Source of the DNA: CAYLRF01 sp964385995
GTDB lineage: Bacteria > Bacillota > Clostridia > Lachnospirales > Lachnospiraceae
Direction: 5' to 3'
Assembly (NCBI GenBank): GCA_964385995.1
Contig: CAYLRF010000003.1
Location: forward strand, 1-56,820
Length of the DNA stretch: 56,820 nt
The stretch's first letter is position 1, and the number at the start of each line of letters is the position of its first letter. The translations under genes and the position numbers were made by a program. The notes under the pieces are model-generated. The model searched no databases and was not told where the DNA came from. It was given only the letters and a program-made list of their open reading frames with translations. This document shows, in pieces, positions 43,549-52,244 of this stretch.

Positions 43549-43578
43549 AGTATAACACATCGCTTCGCCGCGGCGCAA
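43549..43578 (-). promoter_or_regulatory. Probable rpsB promoter with a long leader
   Basis: Extended -10 TGTTATACT (hexamer TATACT at 43549-43554) and a weak -35 TTGCGC (43573-43578), 18 bp apart. The resulting 5' leader (about 43327-43541) has no gene; S2 is known to be feedback-regulated through its leader in several bacteria, so this could be regulatory RNA. Confidence 0.55.
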
Positions 43579-43598
43579 GAAATTTTTCATCCGCCGAA

Positions 43599-44822
43599 CT
43601 ACCAGTATCTCCTGATCGTCGTGATGGGCATCGAGGCCCCCATGGAAACACCGGCCTCTCTCACATGATCGCCGGGCTGCGGCGCGTGTATCACTCGCGA
43701 ATTTCCGATATAAATGGCGACGTGTCCCGGATAACAGATGATGTCCCCCGGAAGCGCGTTCGCGAGGCCGTTAACCTCTTTCCCCGAAGCGGCCTGATCA
43801 TACGAGACTCTCGGGATGGAAATACCGACCGCCTTATGCACCGCCTGCGTAAGACCGCTGCAGTCTATGCCCCTGCGTGTGGTGCCGCCCCACAGATACG
43901 GCACTCCTATATATGTCCTTGCTTCCGCGACTATGGCCTCGCCAAGGTTCGCGTATCCCGAGCCCGCTCCGCCTGCGGTACTGCCACCGCCTGAAGGTTC
44001 GGAAGGATTTGCGGGTACCGCCGGCTGCTGCGGACTCGGAGGATTTACGGGTCCCGAAGCATCGGTGTCGTCTTTTCCGGCCCCGGGTGCCGGAGCGCTC
44101 GGAACATTATTTTGCTGCTGCTTTTTTTGCAGCTCCTCGGCGGCTCTGCGCGCCGATTCCTGTATCTGCAAATCGATATCGGCGATCTGATCTTTTTGAT
44201 TTTCGATCATCGCCGTCAGATCGCTTCTGGTCTTTTCATCCTCCGCCACCAGACGCTCAAGGTCTTCCCGCTCACCCTCAAGAGTGGCTTTAAGCGTCTG
44301 AATCTTTTGCTTCGTGGCCTGATATTCCTTAAGCTGGCGTCTGTCGTAGGAATAAATGGCTTTAAAATGCTCCACGGCGGAGAGCATACCGGAAAGGCTC
44401 CCGGATTCGAGGATGGCGGTGAGTACGGAAGTCGTCCTGTTCTCATACATGACGGCTATTCTGTGTTTCATCGCGTCATATTGCTTCGCTTCCTTCTCCT
44501 CGGCCGCCTTAAGATCCTCCTCGGCCCTTATGATCTCCTCGCCTTTTTTGACAAGACCCGCTTCCAGTTCGTAAATCTCGGTCATAAGGTCCGTCATCTG
44601 AGACTGAAGGAAAGCAAGCTTACTCTCGGCCTCGTTTTTTTGCTCGTTAAGACCGGGCGCCGCGAAGACGCCGGACGCGGACATGACAAATACCAGGACA
44701 AACAAAACCGCGGAGCGAAGCGCCCGCGTGAGCATTTTTCTCCGGCCGCGACTGAAATGAGACGCGCGGCACGGATCGTTTTTCTTTCGGTCTCTCTTAA
44801 GACCCCCATGATATCCGCACAT
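43599..44822 (-). CDS. NlpC/P60 endopeptidase with N-terminal coiled coil
   Basis: A 407-residue secreted cell-wall hydrolase. An N-terminal basic region and signal sequence (RALRSAVLFVLVFVMSASGVFA) lead to a long coiled coil (about 60-235) like that of PcsB/CwlO, a Pro/Gly/Ser linker (about 240-290) and a C-terminal NlpC/P60 domain with C321 in GIDCSGL, H367 in GHVAIYIG and H379. It would cut peptidoglycan stem peptides. The start at 44822 has AAGGGGG eight bases upstream; an ATG at 44733-44735 nearer the signal core is an alternative. Paralogue of the next gene upstream. Confidence 0.92.
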   Translation of the reverse strand: MCGYHGGLKRDRKKNDPCRASHFSRGRRKMLTRALRSAVLFVLVFVMSASGVFAAPGLNEQKNEAESKLAFLQSQMTDLMTEIYELEAGLVKKGEEIIRAEEDLKAAEEKEAKQYDAMKHRIAVMYENRTTSVLTAILESGSLSGMLSAVEHFKAIYSYDRRQLKEYQATKQKIQTLKATLEGEREDLERLVAEDEKTRSDLTAMIENQKDQIADIDLQIQESARRAAEELQKKQQQNNVPSAPAPGAGKDDTDASGPVNPPSPQQPAVPANPSEPSGGGSTAGGAGSGYANLGEAIVAEARTYIGVPYLWGGTTRRGIDCSGLTQAVHKAVGISIPRVSYDQAASGKEVNGLANALPGDIICYPGHVAIYIGNSRVIHAPQPGDHVREAGVSMGASMPITTIRRYW

Positions 44823-44872
44823 TCATACTTCCCCCTTACTTAAAATCTCCCTGTGACCTCTCCCCTCCTAAA

Positions 44873-44901
44873 ACTATAATCCAATCTTCCCCCATTTTCA
44901 A
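44873..44901 (-). promoter_or_regulatory. Promoter of the first NlpC/P60 gene
   Basis: Minus-strand -35 TTGAAA (44896-44901), 17-bp spacer, -10 TATAGT (44873-44878), about 50 bases before the start codon at 44822. The two hydrolase genes are therefore separately transcribed. Confidence 0.7.
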
Positions 44902-45045
44902 GACCCATAATAAAACCGGTATTATCCGAGGCCTCTTTCGAGAACCGGCCGCGAAAGGTTACGATTCACAGACGCGCAACCACTTATGTGCAGGCACGAT
45001 AATCGGAAGCCGCTGTCCGAATCGACAGTGAACAGTAACCGTGAA

Positions 45046-45079
45046 AGAAAAATTCCCCGCCGAAAACATCGGCAGGGAA
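45046..45079 (-). terminator. Terminator after the second NlpC/P60 gene
   Basis: Minus-strand stem TTCCCTGCCG / CGGCGGGGAA (ten pairs, one wobble), seven-base loop, then TTTTTCTTT. It lies 40 bases after the stop. Confidence 0.88.
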
Positions 45080-45119
45080 GCAAAATCAAATCTTCGGTTT
45101 AAGGCAGCGGGAGATATTT

Positions 45120-46106
45120 CTACCAGTACCTTCTGTACCACGGATTTCCGTAAACGTTCGCAATCCTCACGTGATCGCCGGGCTGCGGCGCGTGAATCAT
45201 CTGTCCGCCTCCTATGTATATAGCCACGTGTCCGGAGTAGCAAACCACGTCTCCCGGCTGCTCATCGCCTCTTGCCACCGCTCTTCCTCCGGAGCCGATG
45301 GTTCCGGAATAATGAGCAAGTTTGACGCCTATGGCCCTGTGCGCGAGTAATACCAGACCCGAACAGTCAACCCCGCTCGCGCTCGCACCGCCCCATACGT
45401 ACGGTACGCCCAGATACTTATACGCTTCCGCGACAATGGCCGCGCCGCCGCCGGTGCCGACGGGAGGAACGTAGCTCGTATCCGGATGATTATTTCGCGT
45501 GGCTCTCATGAAAGCCGTCTGAATGGCGGCGTCAATATCGGTAAGGCTCGATTTCGCGGCGTTTATCGTCGATTCAAGCTCAGCCTTACGGGCCTCGAGA
45601 GACTTCTGCTTACTTTCAAGGTAAGCCTGATCCTTCTCGAGAGAAGTCTTCAGCTCCTCTATCTTCTCCCTTATCTTAACATACTCATCTAACTGCTTGC
45701 GATCATATTCGTGTATGGCGCGGACATTTTCGGCCTGCTTTAACATCTCGGATATATTGCCCGCCTCGAAAATCATCTGGAGCATGGAAGTGTTCCCGTT
45801 CTCGTACATGATGACGATACGGTTCTTCATGGCGTTATACTGTTTTTGCTCCTGCTCCTGGGCTTTTTTCAGATCCTCCTTTGCCTGAATCACTTGGGAA
45901 CCGACACGTACAAGTCCCTCTTCCGTCTCGTTTATGTCTTTCATGATGCCGGTCATCTGCGTCTCGAGATCCCTTATCTGTTTTTCGGTCTCGCTTTTCT
46001 GATCCTGCAGTGCATCCACGGACGGCTCGGCAAATACTGTCATCGAAAACGTAATGCACGCCATCACCGCGGCGATAAAAACTCTTCTAAATTTTTTAAA
46101 ATTCAT
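45120..46106 (-). CDS. NlpC/P60 endopeptidase with N-terminal coiled coil (paralogue)
   Basis: A 328-residue secreted hydrolase with signal peptide (FRRVFIAAVMACITFSMTVFA), coiled coil (about 30-200) and NlpC/P60 domain with C248 in GVDCSGL, H293 in GHVAIYIG and H305 in MIHAPQPGDHVR. It shares architecture and nearly identical C-terminal motifs with its neighbour but has a much shorter linker. GGGAGA nine bases before the ATG. The tandem pair has separate promoters and this gene its own terminator, which allows differential control of peptidoglycan cleavage at division or elongation. Confidence 0.93.
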   Translation of the reverse strand: MNFKKFRRVFIAAVMACITFSMTVFAEPSVDALQDQKSETEKQIRDLETQMTGIMKDINETEEGLVRVGSQVIQAKEDLKKAQEQEQKQYNAMKNRIVIMYENGNTSMLQMIFEAGNISEMLKQAENVRAIHEYDRKQLDEYVKIREKIEELKTSLEKDQAYLESKQKSLEARKAELESTINAAKSSLTDIDAAIQTAFMRATRNNHPDTSYVPPVGTGGGAAIVAEAYKYLGVPYVWGGASASGVDCSGLVLLAHRAIGVKLAHYSGTIGSGGRAVARGDEQPGDVVCYSGHVAIYIGGGQMIHAPQPGDHVRIANVYGNPWYRRYW

Positions 46107-46199
46107 TTTCGGAATTCTCCCAAAGAAACATCAGTGGTACCGCCGAAATGACATCCTAATGAATGTAAAAGGCGGCCGTAAACCCTCCCGACGAAAGTG

Positions 46200-46228
46200 A
46201 TTATAAAACACTTACATGTCACATGCAA
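46200..46228 (-). promoter_or_regulatory. Promoter of the second NlpC/P60 gene
   Basis: Minus-strand -35 TTGCAT (46223-46228), 17-bp spacer, consensus -10 TATAAT (46200-46205); leader about 85 bases. Confidence 0.75.
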
Positions 46229-46272
46229 CACCTTTTTAATATTTATGAAATATTTTCACCCTCGCTTACCCT

Positions 46273-46322
46273 CGTTTACTTTACAATTGACCTTTTCCCC
46301 ATCGTGTTTACTTTGACAATTG
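46273..46322. repeat. Insertion-sequence-end-like repeats at the edge of an assembly gap
   Basis: Two copies of a GTTTACTTT(G)ACAATTG motif, 46273-46292 and 46306-46322, run directly into the N gap. The same 21-base motif lies at 55159-55179. Multi-copy sequence at a gap edge suggests an unassembled mobile element. Confidence 0.6.
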
Positions 46323-46422
46323 NNNNNNNNNNNNNNNNNNNNNNNNNNNNNNNNNNNNNNNNNNNNNNNNNNNNNNNNNNNNNNNNNNNNNNNNNNNNNN
46401 NNNNNNNNNNNNNNNNNNNNNN
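46323..46422. other. Assembly gap (100 N)
   Basis: Exactly 100 N, the conventional placeholder for a gap of unknown length. It hides the rlmB stop codon. Confidence 0.98.
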
Positions 46423-47352
46423 TCTTGACATGAGCCGCTGTCTTTCTATCTCATATGACAAAACACCCGCCGCGACCGAGACATTAAGCGAATTTATATC
46501 TCCCTTCATAGGTATGGAGACGGAAAAATCGCAGGCCTCCCGCACGATACGGCTGACTCCGCTTCCCTCACTTCCCAATACCAGACACACGGGACCGGTA
46601 AGATCTCGGGTATACATATTCTCTCCGTTCATGTCGGCGCAGACGCACCAAATGCCTTTTTTCTTCAGTTCTTCCAGCGTTCTCGCGGCATTTACCACAC
46701 GGGCGACGGGAGTGTGGCACGCGGCTCCGGCCGCGGCTCTCTCCGCCGCGGGCGTCACCTGCGCGGATCTGTTTTTCGGGATAATGACGCCATGAGCTCC
46801 CGCGACATTGGCCGTCCTTATGATAGCGCCGAGATTTTGCGGATCCTCCACGCCGTCAAGAAGTATCAGAAAAGGATCCTCATCCCTCTCCTTCGCATAG
46901 GCCAGCATGGCGTCCGTATCCGAATACTCAAACGGCGCGCATCGGGCGATTATCCCCTGATGATGACCTGTTTCGGACATCTTATCAAGCAGCGCTTTCG
47001 AGATGAAGCTTACCTTCGCGCCGCGAAGTGAAACGTCCCGTATAATCCCGGCGAATTCTTTCGTATTTTTTTTGGCCGTCCCCGCAGAAATACCGGCCGA
47101 CACTTCATTATTTTTCGCGAACTCTTCCTGAACATACAGCTGCTCTATCCGCGTCCCCGCTCTTACCGACTCCGCGACGGGATTTATACCCTCGACATAT
47201 CTGTATGCTTTACTGCCGTCGTCATTTGGGTGCGCGCCGCGTGAATATCCGGATTCGCCCGCGTCCTTTGGGCGCGCGCCATGTGAATACCCAAACCTGC
47301 CCGCGCCGCTTTTTACGTGTTCTTCGGCGCCGTCACTTAGGCCCTCCCTCAT
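46423..47352 (-). CDS. rlmB: 23S rRNA (guanosine-2'-O)-methyltransferase RlmB-like, 3' end in gap
   Basis: At least 310 residues of a SpoU/TrmH-class SPOUT methyltransferase. After an N-terminal low-complexity segment comes the substrate-binding domain (YVEGINPVAESVRAG) and the knotted domain with LDGVEDPQNLGAIIRTANVAG, VLGSEGSGVSR and IPMKGDINSLNVSVAAGVLSYE. Only the last few residues are lost in the gap. The ATG at 47350-47352 with AGTGAGGA seven bases upstream is preferred over a GTG five codons earlier; it overlaps the mrnC stop by 20 bases. Residues about 20-48 are a 14-residue duplication (GYSHGARPKDAGES type) absent from usual RlmB. Confidence 0.88.
47225..47308. repeat. 42-bp in-frame tandem repeat in rlmB
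   Basis: Two copies, 47225-47266 and 47267-47308, each beginning TTTGGG on plus, encode a 14-residue Gly/Arg/Asp-rich repeat at the methyltransferase N terminus. Confidence 0.85.
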
Positions 47353-47803
47353 CGTCCGTATCCTCACTTGCCATGGCGTCCAGGCCGATTTTCACCAGCT
47401 CCGACATCCGCTTCCACTCTTTTTTCAAATATAAATATCCCATCACGGCCTCAAACCCTGTGGCTCTTCGATAATCTGTCACGGACTGATTTCTTGGCGG
47501 CGAAACGAAATTTACGTTTCGCGCGTGTCTGAATATCGCGTGCTCCTTATCGGTAAGACGCGGCTGAATGGCTCTCATCATCCTCGACTGCGCTGAGGCG
47601 TTTACAAGTTCGCTTGACATCCTGTGAAGATCCGCCGTCTTTCTGTCGCCTTTTGCAAGTACGATGCTCTTTATGATAAGATCATAGACGCTGTCGCCGA
47701 TAAAAGCCAATGACAGGGGCGAATACTCATCCGCGTCCAAAGCGTCCGTGTCAAAAAGCCCGCGCATGTCTTCTTTTTCTTTAGTCTCTACAGTCTTCTC
47801 CAT
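47333..47803 (-). CDS. mrnC: Mini-ribonuclease 3
   Basis: A 156-residue RNase III catalytic domain without a dsRNA-binding domain. SPLSLAFIGDSVYDLIIKS carries the metal-binding acidic residues and YRRATGFEAVMGYLYL is the second signature. It matures 23S rRNA ends. It overlaps cysS by 16 bases and rlmB by 20; the cysS-mrnC-rlmB order is classical for Firmicutes. Confidence 0.95.
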   Translation of the reverse strand: MEKTVETKEKEDMRGLFDTDALDADEYSPLSLAFIGDSVYDLIIKSIVLAKGDRKTADLHRMSSELVNASAQSRMMRAIQPRLTDKEHAIFRHARNVNFVSPPRNQSVTDYRRATGFEAVMGYLYLKKEWKRMSELVKIGLDAMASEDTDDEGGPK

Positions 47804-49194
47804 TTTACCCCGTCGCGTGTATCCTCAAGGATAATGCCTTTTTCCTTAAGCTCGTCTCTTATCTTATCCGCGAGAGCGAAGTCTTTTTCTTTTCGCGCCG
47901 CCTCGCGTCTGCTTATAAGAAGCTCGACGTCATTTTCAAGCGTCTCATTTGTCTCGTTAAAGGTAAGGCCCAGTACGTCCGTGAGCGCCGTTATTTTTTT
48001 CAGGAGCTTTCCCGCGTAGGCTTGCGACGATTTTTCGTCCGCCGTGCTGTTCGCGTGGCGCACCAGATCAAATACGGCGGCCATGGCATCCGCGGTGTTA
48101 AAATCATCATCCATCGCCGTCTCAAAACCGGCCGCGATATCATCCGCTTCTTTAAGAAGATCCTCCTCGCGTTTAGAAAGAACGTCATCCGACGTAGCGC
48201 TCATCCTGAAGCGAAGATTTTTAACACAGGTCTCTATCCTCTCAAGACCGCCTTGCGCGGCGTCCATAAGAGCCGCGCTGAAGTTAAGCGGACTCCTGTA
48301 ATGGGCGCTCAGCATGAAAAAGCGAAGAACCCGAAGGTCGTATTGCCGTGAGATTTCACGCACGGTGCGAAAATTTCCCAATGATTTTGACATCTTGCGA
48401 TTGTCGATATTTAAAAAGGCGTTGTGCATCCAGTACCTCGCGAACGGCTTATTGTTTGCCGATTCGCTCTGAGCGATCTCGTTTTCGTGGTGCGGGAAAA
48501 TAAGATCTTCCCCTCCCGCGTGAATGTCTATCTCATCGCCGAGATATTTTTTCGCCATGGCCGAGCACTCTATATGCCAGCCCGGACGCCCGTCGGACCA
48601 CGGCGACTCCCAATAAGGCTCTCCCTCCTTCTTCGGCTTCCACAGCACGAAATCGAGCGGATCCTCCTTTTCATCCTCTCCCGTCACCAGAAGGGAGCGT
48701 CCGCCTGACCTTAGGTCGTCAAGGTTCTTGTGTGAGAGCTTTCCGTATCCGGGAAACGATCCTGTGGCGAAATAAACCGTTCCGTTCTTGACGTAAGCGT
48801 GTCCGAGCTCGATCAGCCTTTCGATCATCGAGATCATGCCGTCGATCTCGCGTGTGGCGAGCGGATGATGCGTCGCGGGACGCACATTCATCCCCTCCAT
48901 GTCCTTTTTGCACTCCATAATGTATTTCGAGGCGATTTCCCCGGCGGTAACCCCCTCTGAATTCGCGCGATTTATGATTTTATCGTCCACATCGGTGAAA
49001 TTCGAGACATAATTCACTTCGTAGCCCTTATATTCGAAATAACGCCTGACCGTGTCAAATACTATCATCGGTCTTGCGTTTCCAATGTGAATGTAATCAT
49101 AAACCGTGGGCCCGCATACATACATGCCGACCTGTCCCTCTCTGAGCGGTTTAAACTCCTCTTTCTTCCCCGACATCGTGTTATAAATCTTCAT
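47788..49194 (-). CDS. cysS: Cysteinyl-tRNA synthetase
   Basis: A 468-residue class I synthetase: zinc/active-site CGPTVYDYIHIGNARP, KMSKSLGN signature and the HAGGEDLIFPHHENEIAQSE zinc-ligand block. It charges tRNA-Cys. The start ATG at 49192-49194 (MKIYNTMSGKKEEF) follows AAGGAGG by 11 bases; the longer open frame upstream overlaps the YolD-like gene and is not coding. Confidence 0.98.
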   Translation of the reverse strand: MKIYNTMSGKKEEFKPLREGQVGMYVCGPTVYDYIHIGNARPMIVFDTVRRYFEYKGYEVNYVSNFTDVDDKIINRANSEGVTAGEIASKYIMECKKDMEGMNVRPATHHPLATREIDGMISMIERLIELGHAYVKNGTVYFATGSFPGYGKLSHKNLDDLRSGGRSLLVTGEDEKEDPLDFVLWKPKKEGEPYWESPWSDGRPGWHIECSAMAKKYLGDEIDIHAGGEDLIFPHHENEIAQSESANNKPFARYWMHNAFLNIDNRKMSKSLGNFRTVREISRQYDLRVLRFFMLSAHYRSPLNFSAALMDAAQGGLERIETCVKNLRFRMSATSDDVLSKREEDLLKEADDIAAGFETAMDDDFNTADAMAAVFDLVRHANSTADEKSSQAYAGKLLKKITALTDVLGLTFNETNETLENDVELLISRREAARKEKDFALADKIRDELKEKGIILEDTRDGVKWRRL

Positions 49195-49210
49195 AAGCCT
49201 AAAAACCTCC

Positions 49211-49483
49211 TTAAGGCGTCTCGCGCTTAAATACCCGGCATTTTTTGATGACCTTTCCATCGGCACTGCTTTCGGAAAACTCATTCCCGTCAGGCAATGC
49301 CGACCGCGTTTCGGATAATTCGATTTTCTCATCCGCGAGCCGGACTGTTTCCTCTATGGCCTCATCATACCCCTTAAGCGCGGCAAACGGTGCAAACTGC
49401 GCCGCCCGGTCACGCATGGACATCCCGGGTCTTACGGGCGAGACATGATGCGGCAGATTGATGATGTCTTCATAAGGATTCAT
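49211..49483 (-). CDS. YolD-like small protein paired with a Y-family polymerase
   Basis: A 90-residue protein beginning MNPYEDIINLPHHVS and containing MSMRDRAAQFAPFAALKGYDEAI, the pattern of YolD-like proteins encoded next to Y-family polymerases in Firmicutes, where they are thought to act like UmuD partners. Its start overlaps the polymerase stop (ATGA), with GGAGG supplied by the polymerase's last codons. Function in this species is inferred from pairing. Confidence 0.8.
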   Translation of the reverse strand: MNPYEDIINLPHHVSPVRPGMSMRDRAAQFAPFAALKGYDEAIEETVRLADEKIELSETRSALPDGNEFSESSADGKVIKKCRVFKRETP

Positions 49484-50988
49484 GCCTTGTGGCCTCCGAT
49501 CTGTGAGTTGCGCTCCCGCGCCGTCGCGCCTTCCTCAAAGTTCATCCCTTTAAGCACGGCATTTTTCCCGTACCGTTTCCTGACAGCCAGTATCATCTCC
49601 TGCATTTTCTTTTCTTTTTCCAGTTCATTTCGTTCCCGCTCCCTTCGCGCTTCTAAAGCGTCGTAATCGGTAAAAAGTTCAAGCTGTTCATACTTAGGCT
49701 CCCGCTGCCCTGCCACAGATTTCTCAATCACCCGTTCCGCCGCGATATTAAGCCTGCGGATCAGGAGAGTGGGATTTACAATGCGATCGTATAATTTGGC
49801 GGCGGCTTCCATAATCTTTTTAGTGGAGGATGTCGGCCCGTCAAGGTTGATTGTCCCGTGGGAATGCTTGGGGATCCTTCTTCCGTAACGATCTTTTACG
49901 ATCTCCCCGCGGTAAGCTCTGCCGCGCTTCGGGTCTGTGAGGTTTGCCACATCGTAGCCGATGGTGATGACGATCTGATCTGTGACAAGCCCTTTATCCG
50001 CCAAATCGAGTGAAAGAGCGTCCGCCATCTCCCGCAGAACAAGCTTCGCCTTTTTCGCGTCATATGGCTCCTTTAAGACCTGACCTGAGCTTAGGCTGCT
50101 GGTGTCGGGCCTGTAGGCGTGTACCGCTTCCACTGTGCAGGGCTCCCATCCCCACGCGTGGTCGATCAAAAGCTCCGCGTTCTTTCCGAACAGCTTATAG
50201 AGCAGGCCCTCATCCCTTACGGACTGTTCGGCCACGTCTCCCATGGTGAACATCCCGTTTTCTTCCAGCTTCTTCGCGTAGCCGTGCCCGATACGCCAAA
50301 AATCAGTGAGCGGACGGTGCGTCCAGAGTATCCGCCGGTAGCTCATTTCATCCAACTCGGCAATCCTCACTCCGTTTTTGTCCGCCGGGATATGCTTCGC
50401 CACAATGTCCATGGCAATTTTGCAAAGATACAGATTCGTTCCGATCCCCGCCGTCGCGGTAATGCCTGTGGTATCCAGCACATCCTGTATGATTTTCATC
50501 GCGAGGCCACGAGAGGACAGATTATAAGTATCAAGATAGGCTGTCACATCCATGAAGACCTCATCGATAGAGTAAACGATAATGTCCTCAGGCGCGACAT
50601 ACTTCATGTAAATCTCATAAATTTGCGTGCTGTACTCAATGTAGCGGGCCATGCGCGGCGGCGCGATGATAAAGTCGATCGCGAGGGACGGGTCTTTTGC
50701 AAGTTCTGAAGCGAAATGGGACGCGCCGGTAAGTGTATGCCCCGGCGCTTCATGTTCGCGTTCGGCATTGGCCTTTTTCACCCGCTGTTTTACCTCGAAC
50801 AGCCGCGCCCTGCCGGGAATGCCGTAACTTTTAAGAGAAGGAGTGACCGCGAGGCAGATGGTCTTATCCGTCCGGCCCTCGTCCGCGACCACAAGATTGG
50901 TATTTAAAGGATCCAGCCCCCGCTTGCGGCACTCGACGGACGCGTAGAAGGACTTTAAGTCAATCGCTATGTAAGATCGATCGCCCAT
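49480..50988 (-). CDS. Y-family DNA polymerase (UmuC/UvrX type)
   Basis: A 502-residue translesion polymerase. D10 in YIAIDLKSFYASVEC and the YSIDE motif (D141, E142) are the metal-binding carboxylates; the thumb region and a C-terminal little-finger domain (LNIAAERVIEK) follow. Its length exceeds DinB and fits UvrX/YqjW-type enzymes of plasmids, prophages and chromosomes. GGGAGG eight bases before the ATG at 50986-50988 sets the start. It copies past damaged bases, usually under SOS control, but I did not find a convincing LexA box in the 99 bases upstream. Confidence 0.93.
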   Translation of the reverse strand: MGDRSYIAIDLKSFYASVECRKRGLDPLNTNLVVADEGRTDKTICLAVTPSLKSYGIPGRARLFEVKQRVKKANAEREHEAPGHTLTGASHFASELAKDPSLAIDFIIAPPRMARYIEYSTQIYEIYMKYVAPEDIIVYSIDEVFMDVTAYLDTYNLSSRGLAMKIIQDVLDTTGITATAGIGTNLYLCKIAMDIVAKHIPADKNGVRIAELDEMSYRRILWTHRPLTDFWRIGHGYAKKLEENGMFTMGDVAEQSVRDEGLLYKLFGKNAELLIDHAWGWEPCTVEAVHAYRPDTSSLSSGQVLKEPYDAKKAKLVLREMADALSLDLADKGLVTDQIVITIGYDVANLTDPKRGRAYRGEIVKDRYGRRIPKHSHGTINLDGPTSSTKKIMEAAAKLYDRIVNPTLLIRRLNIAAERVIEKSVAGQREPKYEQLELFTDYDALEARRERERNELEKEKKMQEMILAVRKRYGKNAVLKGMNFEEGATARERNSQIGGHKA

Positions 50989-51087
50989 GCGCCGTCGCCT
51001 CCCGCGAAAAACTTTTTCATCCGGCACGGCCGCCCGGAGCTTCTTTTCTTGTGCCCGGGCGAAAAGGTGCCGCGTCCTGTGACAAAT

Positions 51088-52199
51088 TCATACTTCCTCA
51101 TTTATAAATACTTTAAGCTCGCGCAAATTAAAGTCAAAATCATCGTTAAGCTTCTTTGCCATGATCGTTTGAGCGGGCCCGCGGCTCATATATTCCCCTT
51201 CGCCCCGTTCCTTTTCGTCAACCGCTTCCCCGACCTCTCCGCGGGATACGCCGATATGACTTTGGCGGATCACGCTGTCCGTATCCCGTGCGCGGCCAAA
51301 CGCGTCCCCGGCATCCGCGCCGCGAAAGGAAGGCGCCGATATGACACAAGACGCGGACGCTTTACTCTCTCCCGCAAGCAGATATACGGCGTGATAAAGC
51401 AGTCCTTCATCCGCGCAGAGCGGCTCGCGAATTTCGGGGCGCGACTTCTCTTCAACGGGCACATACGGGAAAATGCCCGCGATCTTCCCCTCGATTTTCG
51501 CGAGAAGTATCCCGCCGCCCTCGCTTCCTTTCTGAAGCGAAAGATCCGCGTAATATTTCCCGTCCCTAACCGTCACGACGTCAAAGTCTCTCAGACTCTC
51601 ATTCGCGAAATCCGCCATGGCGTCAAAATCACCTGCCGTCGCCTCCGTGAATAAAACATCCCCTTCATTCTCCGCCGCGCGGCAGCTGCCGGTNNNNNNN
51701 NNNNNNNNNNNNNNNNNNNNNNNNNNNNNNNNNNNNNNNNNNNNNNNNNNNNNNNNNNNNNNNNNNNNNNNNNNNNNNNNNNNNNNNNNNNNNTGATCTC
51801 GCGTTTATTTACCGAATATACTCTTTCAAAGCCGAACGGTTCATAAATTGCTTCCGACGCAGGCATAAGATATGTAAACGGCTCTCCCCTTTCCTTCATC
51901 ACGAAAAGAGCGTATTCCAGAACTTTTCTCATGTATCCTTTCCCGCGGTATCTTACGTCAGTCGCGACTCCGACGATGTAGTGAGTGTCGTAAATTTCGC
52001 CTTTTACCCGCATCCGGTAAGGATTTAAGTGTACCATGGAAATGATTTCGCCCTCATGCTCAAGCACGTAAACCTCATTTTCTGCGGCCTTGACTGAGTA
52101 GTAATAATCAACAAAACTCTTCGTATCCTCAGAAAACGCCTCCCTCCAGAGTTTCGCGGTTCTTATGTGTTCGGATACGGGAAGCTTACGAAGTTTCAT
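51088..52199 (-). CDS. Eis-like GNAT N-acetyltransferase, interrupted by an assembly gap
   Basis: The N-terminal half (52199 to 51794) is a GNAT domain with VGVATDVRYRGKGYMRKVLEYAL as acetyl-CoA loop and MPASEAIYEPFGFERV, typical of Eis-type acetyltransferases. After the 100-N gap, the frame ending at 51088 reads on continuously from TGSCRAAENEGDVLF (51693) through an SCP2-like segment to HAVYLLAGE and LKVFINEEV, the family C terminus. Nominal length is about 370 residues, near the normal 380-400. The two halves appear in different frames only because the gap length is arbitrary. Eis-like enzymes acetylate amines; the substrate is unknown. Confidence 0.85.
51694..51793. other. Assembly gap (100 N)
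   Basis: Exactly 100 N inside the acetyltransferase gene. Unlike the gap at 46323 its edges show no repeat. Confidence 0.98.
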
Positions 52200-52244
52200 T
52201 AAACCGTGACCCCATCGCCTGTCAAGGCGCGATACCTTTTAAAA

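Noticed and set aside
43334..43651. 105-codon minus frame in the rpsB leader
   Set aside because: It starts inside the NlpC/P60 gene, lacks a ribosome site and looks like no protein family; a leader RNA is more likely.
44112..44843. 243-codon open frame on plus, antisense to an NlpC/P60 gene
   Set aside because: It has no ribosome site and mirrors the coiled-coil coding pattern of the minus gene; it is a codon-bias shadow.
50989..51087. LexA/SOS box upstream of the Y-family polymerase
   Set aside because: No sequence close to a Firmicute GAAC-N4-GTTC site was found in the gap.
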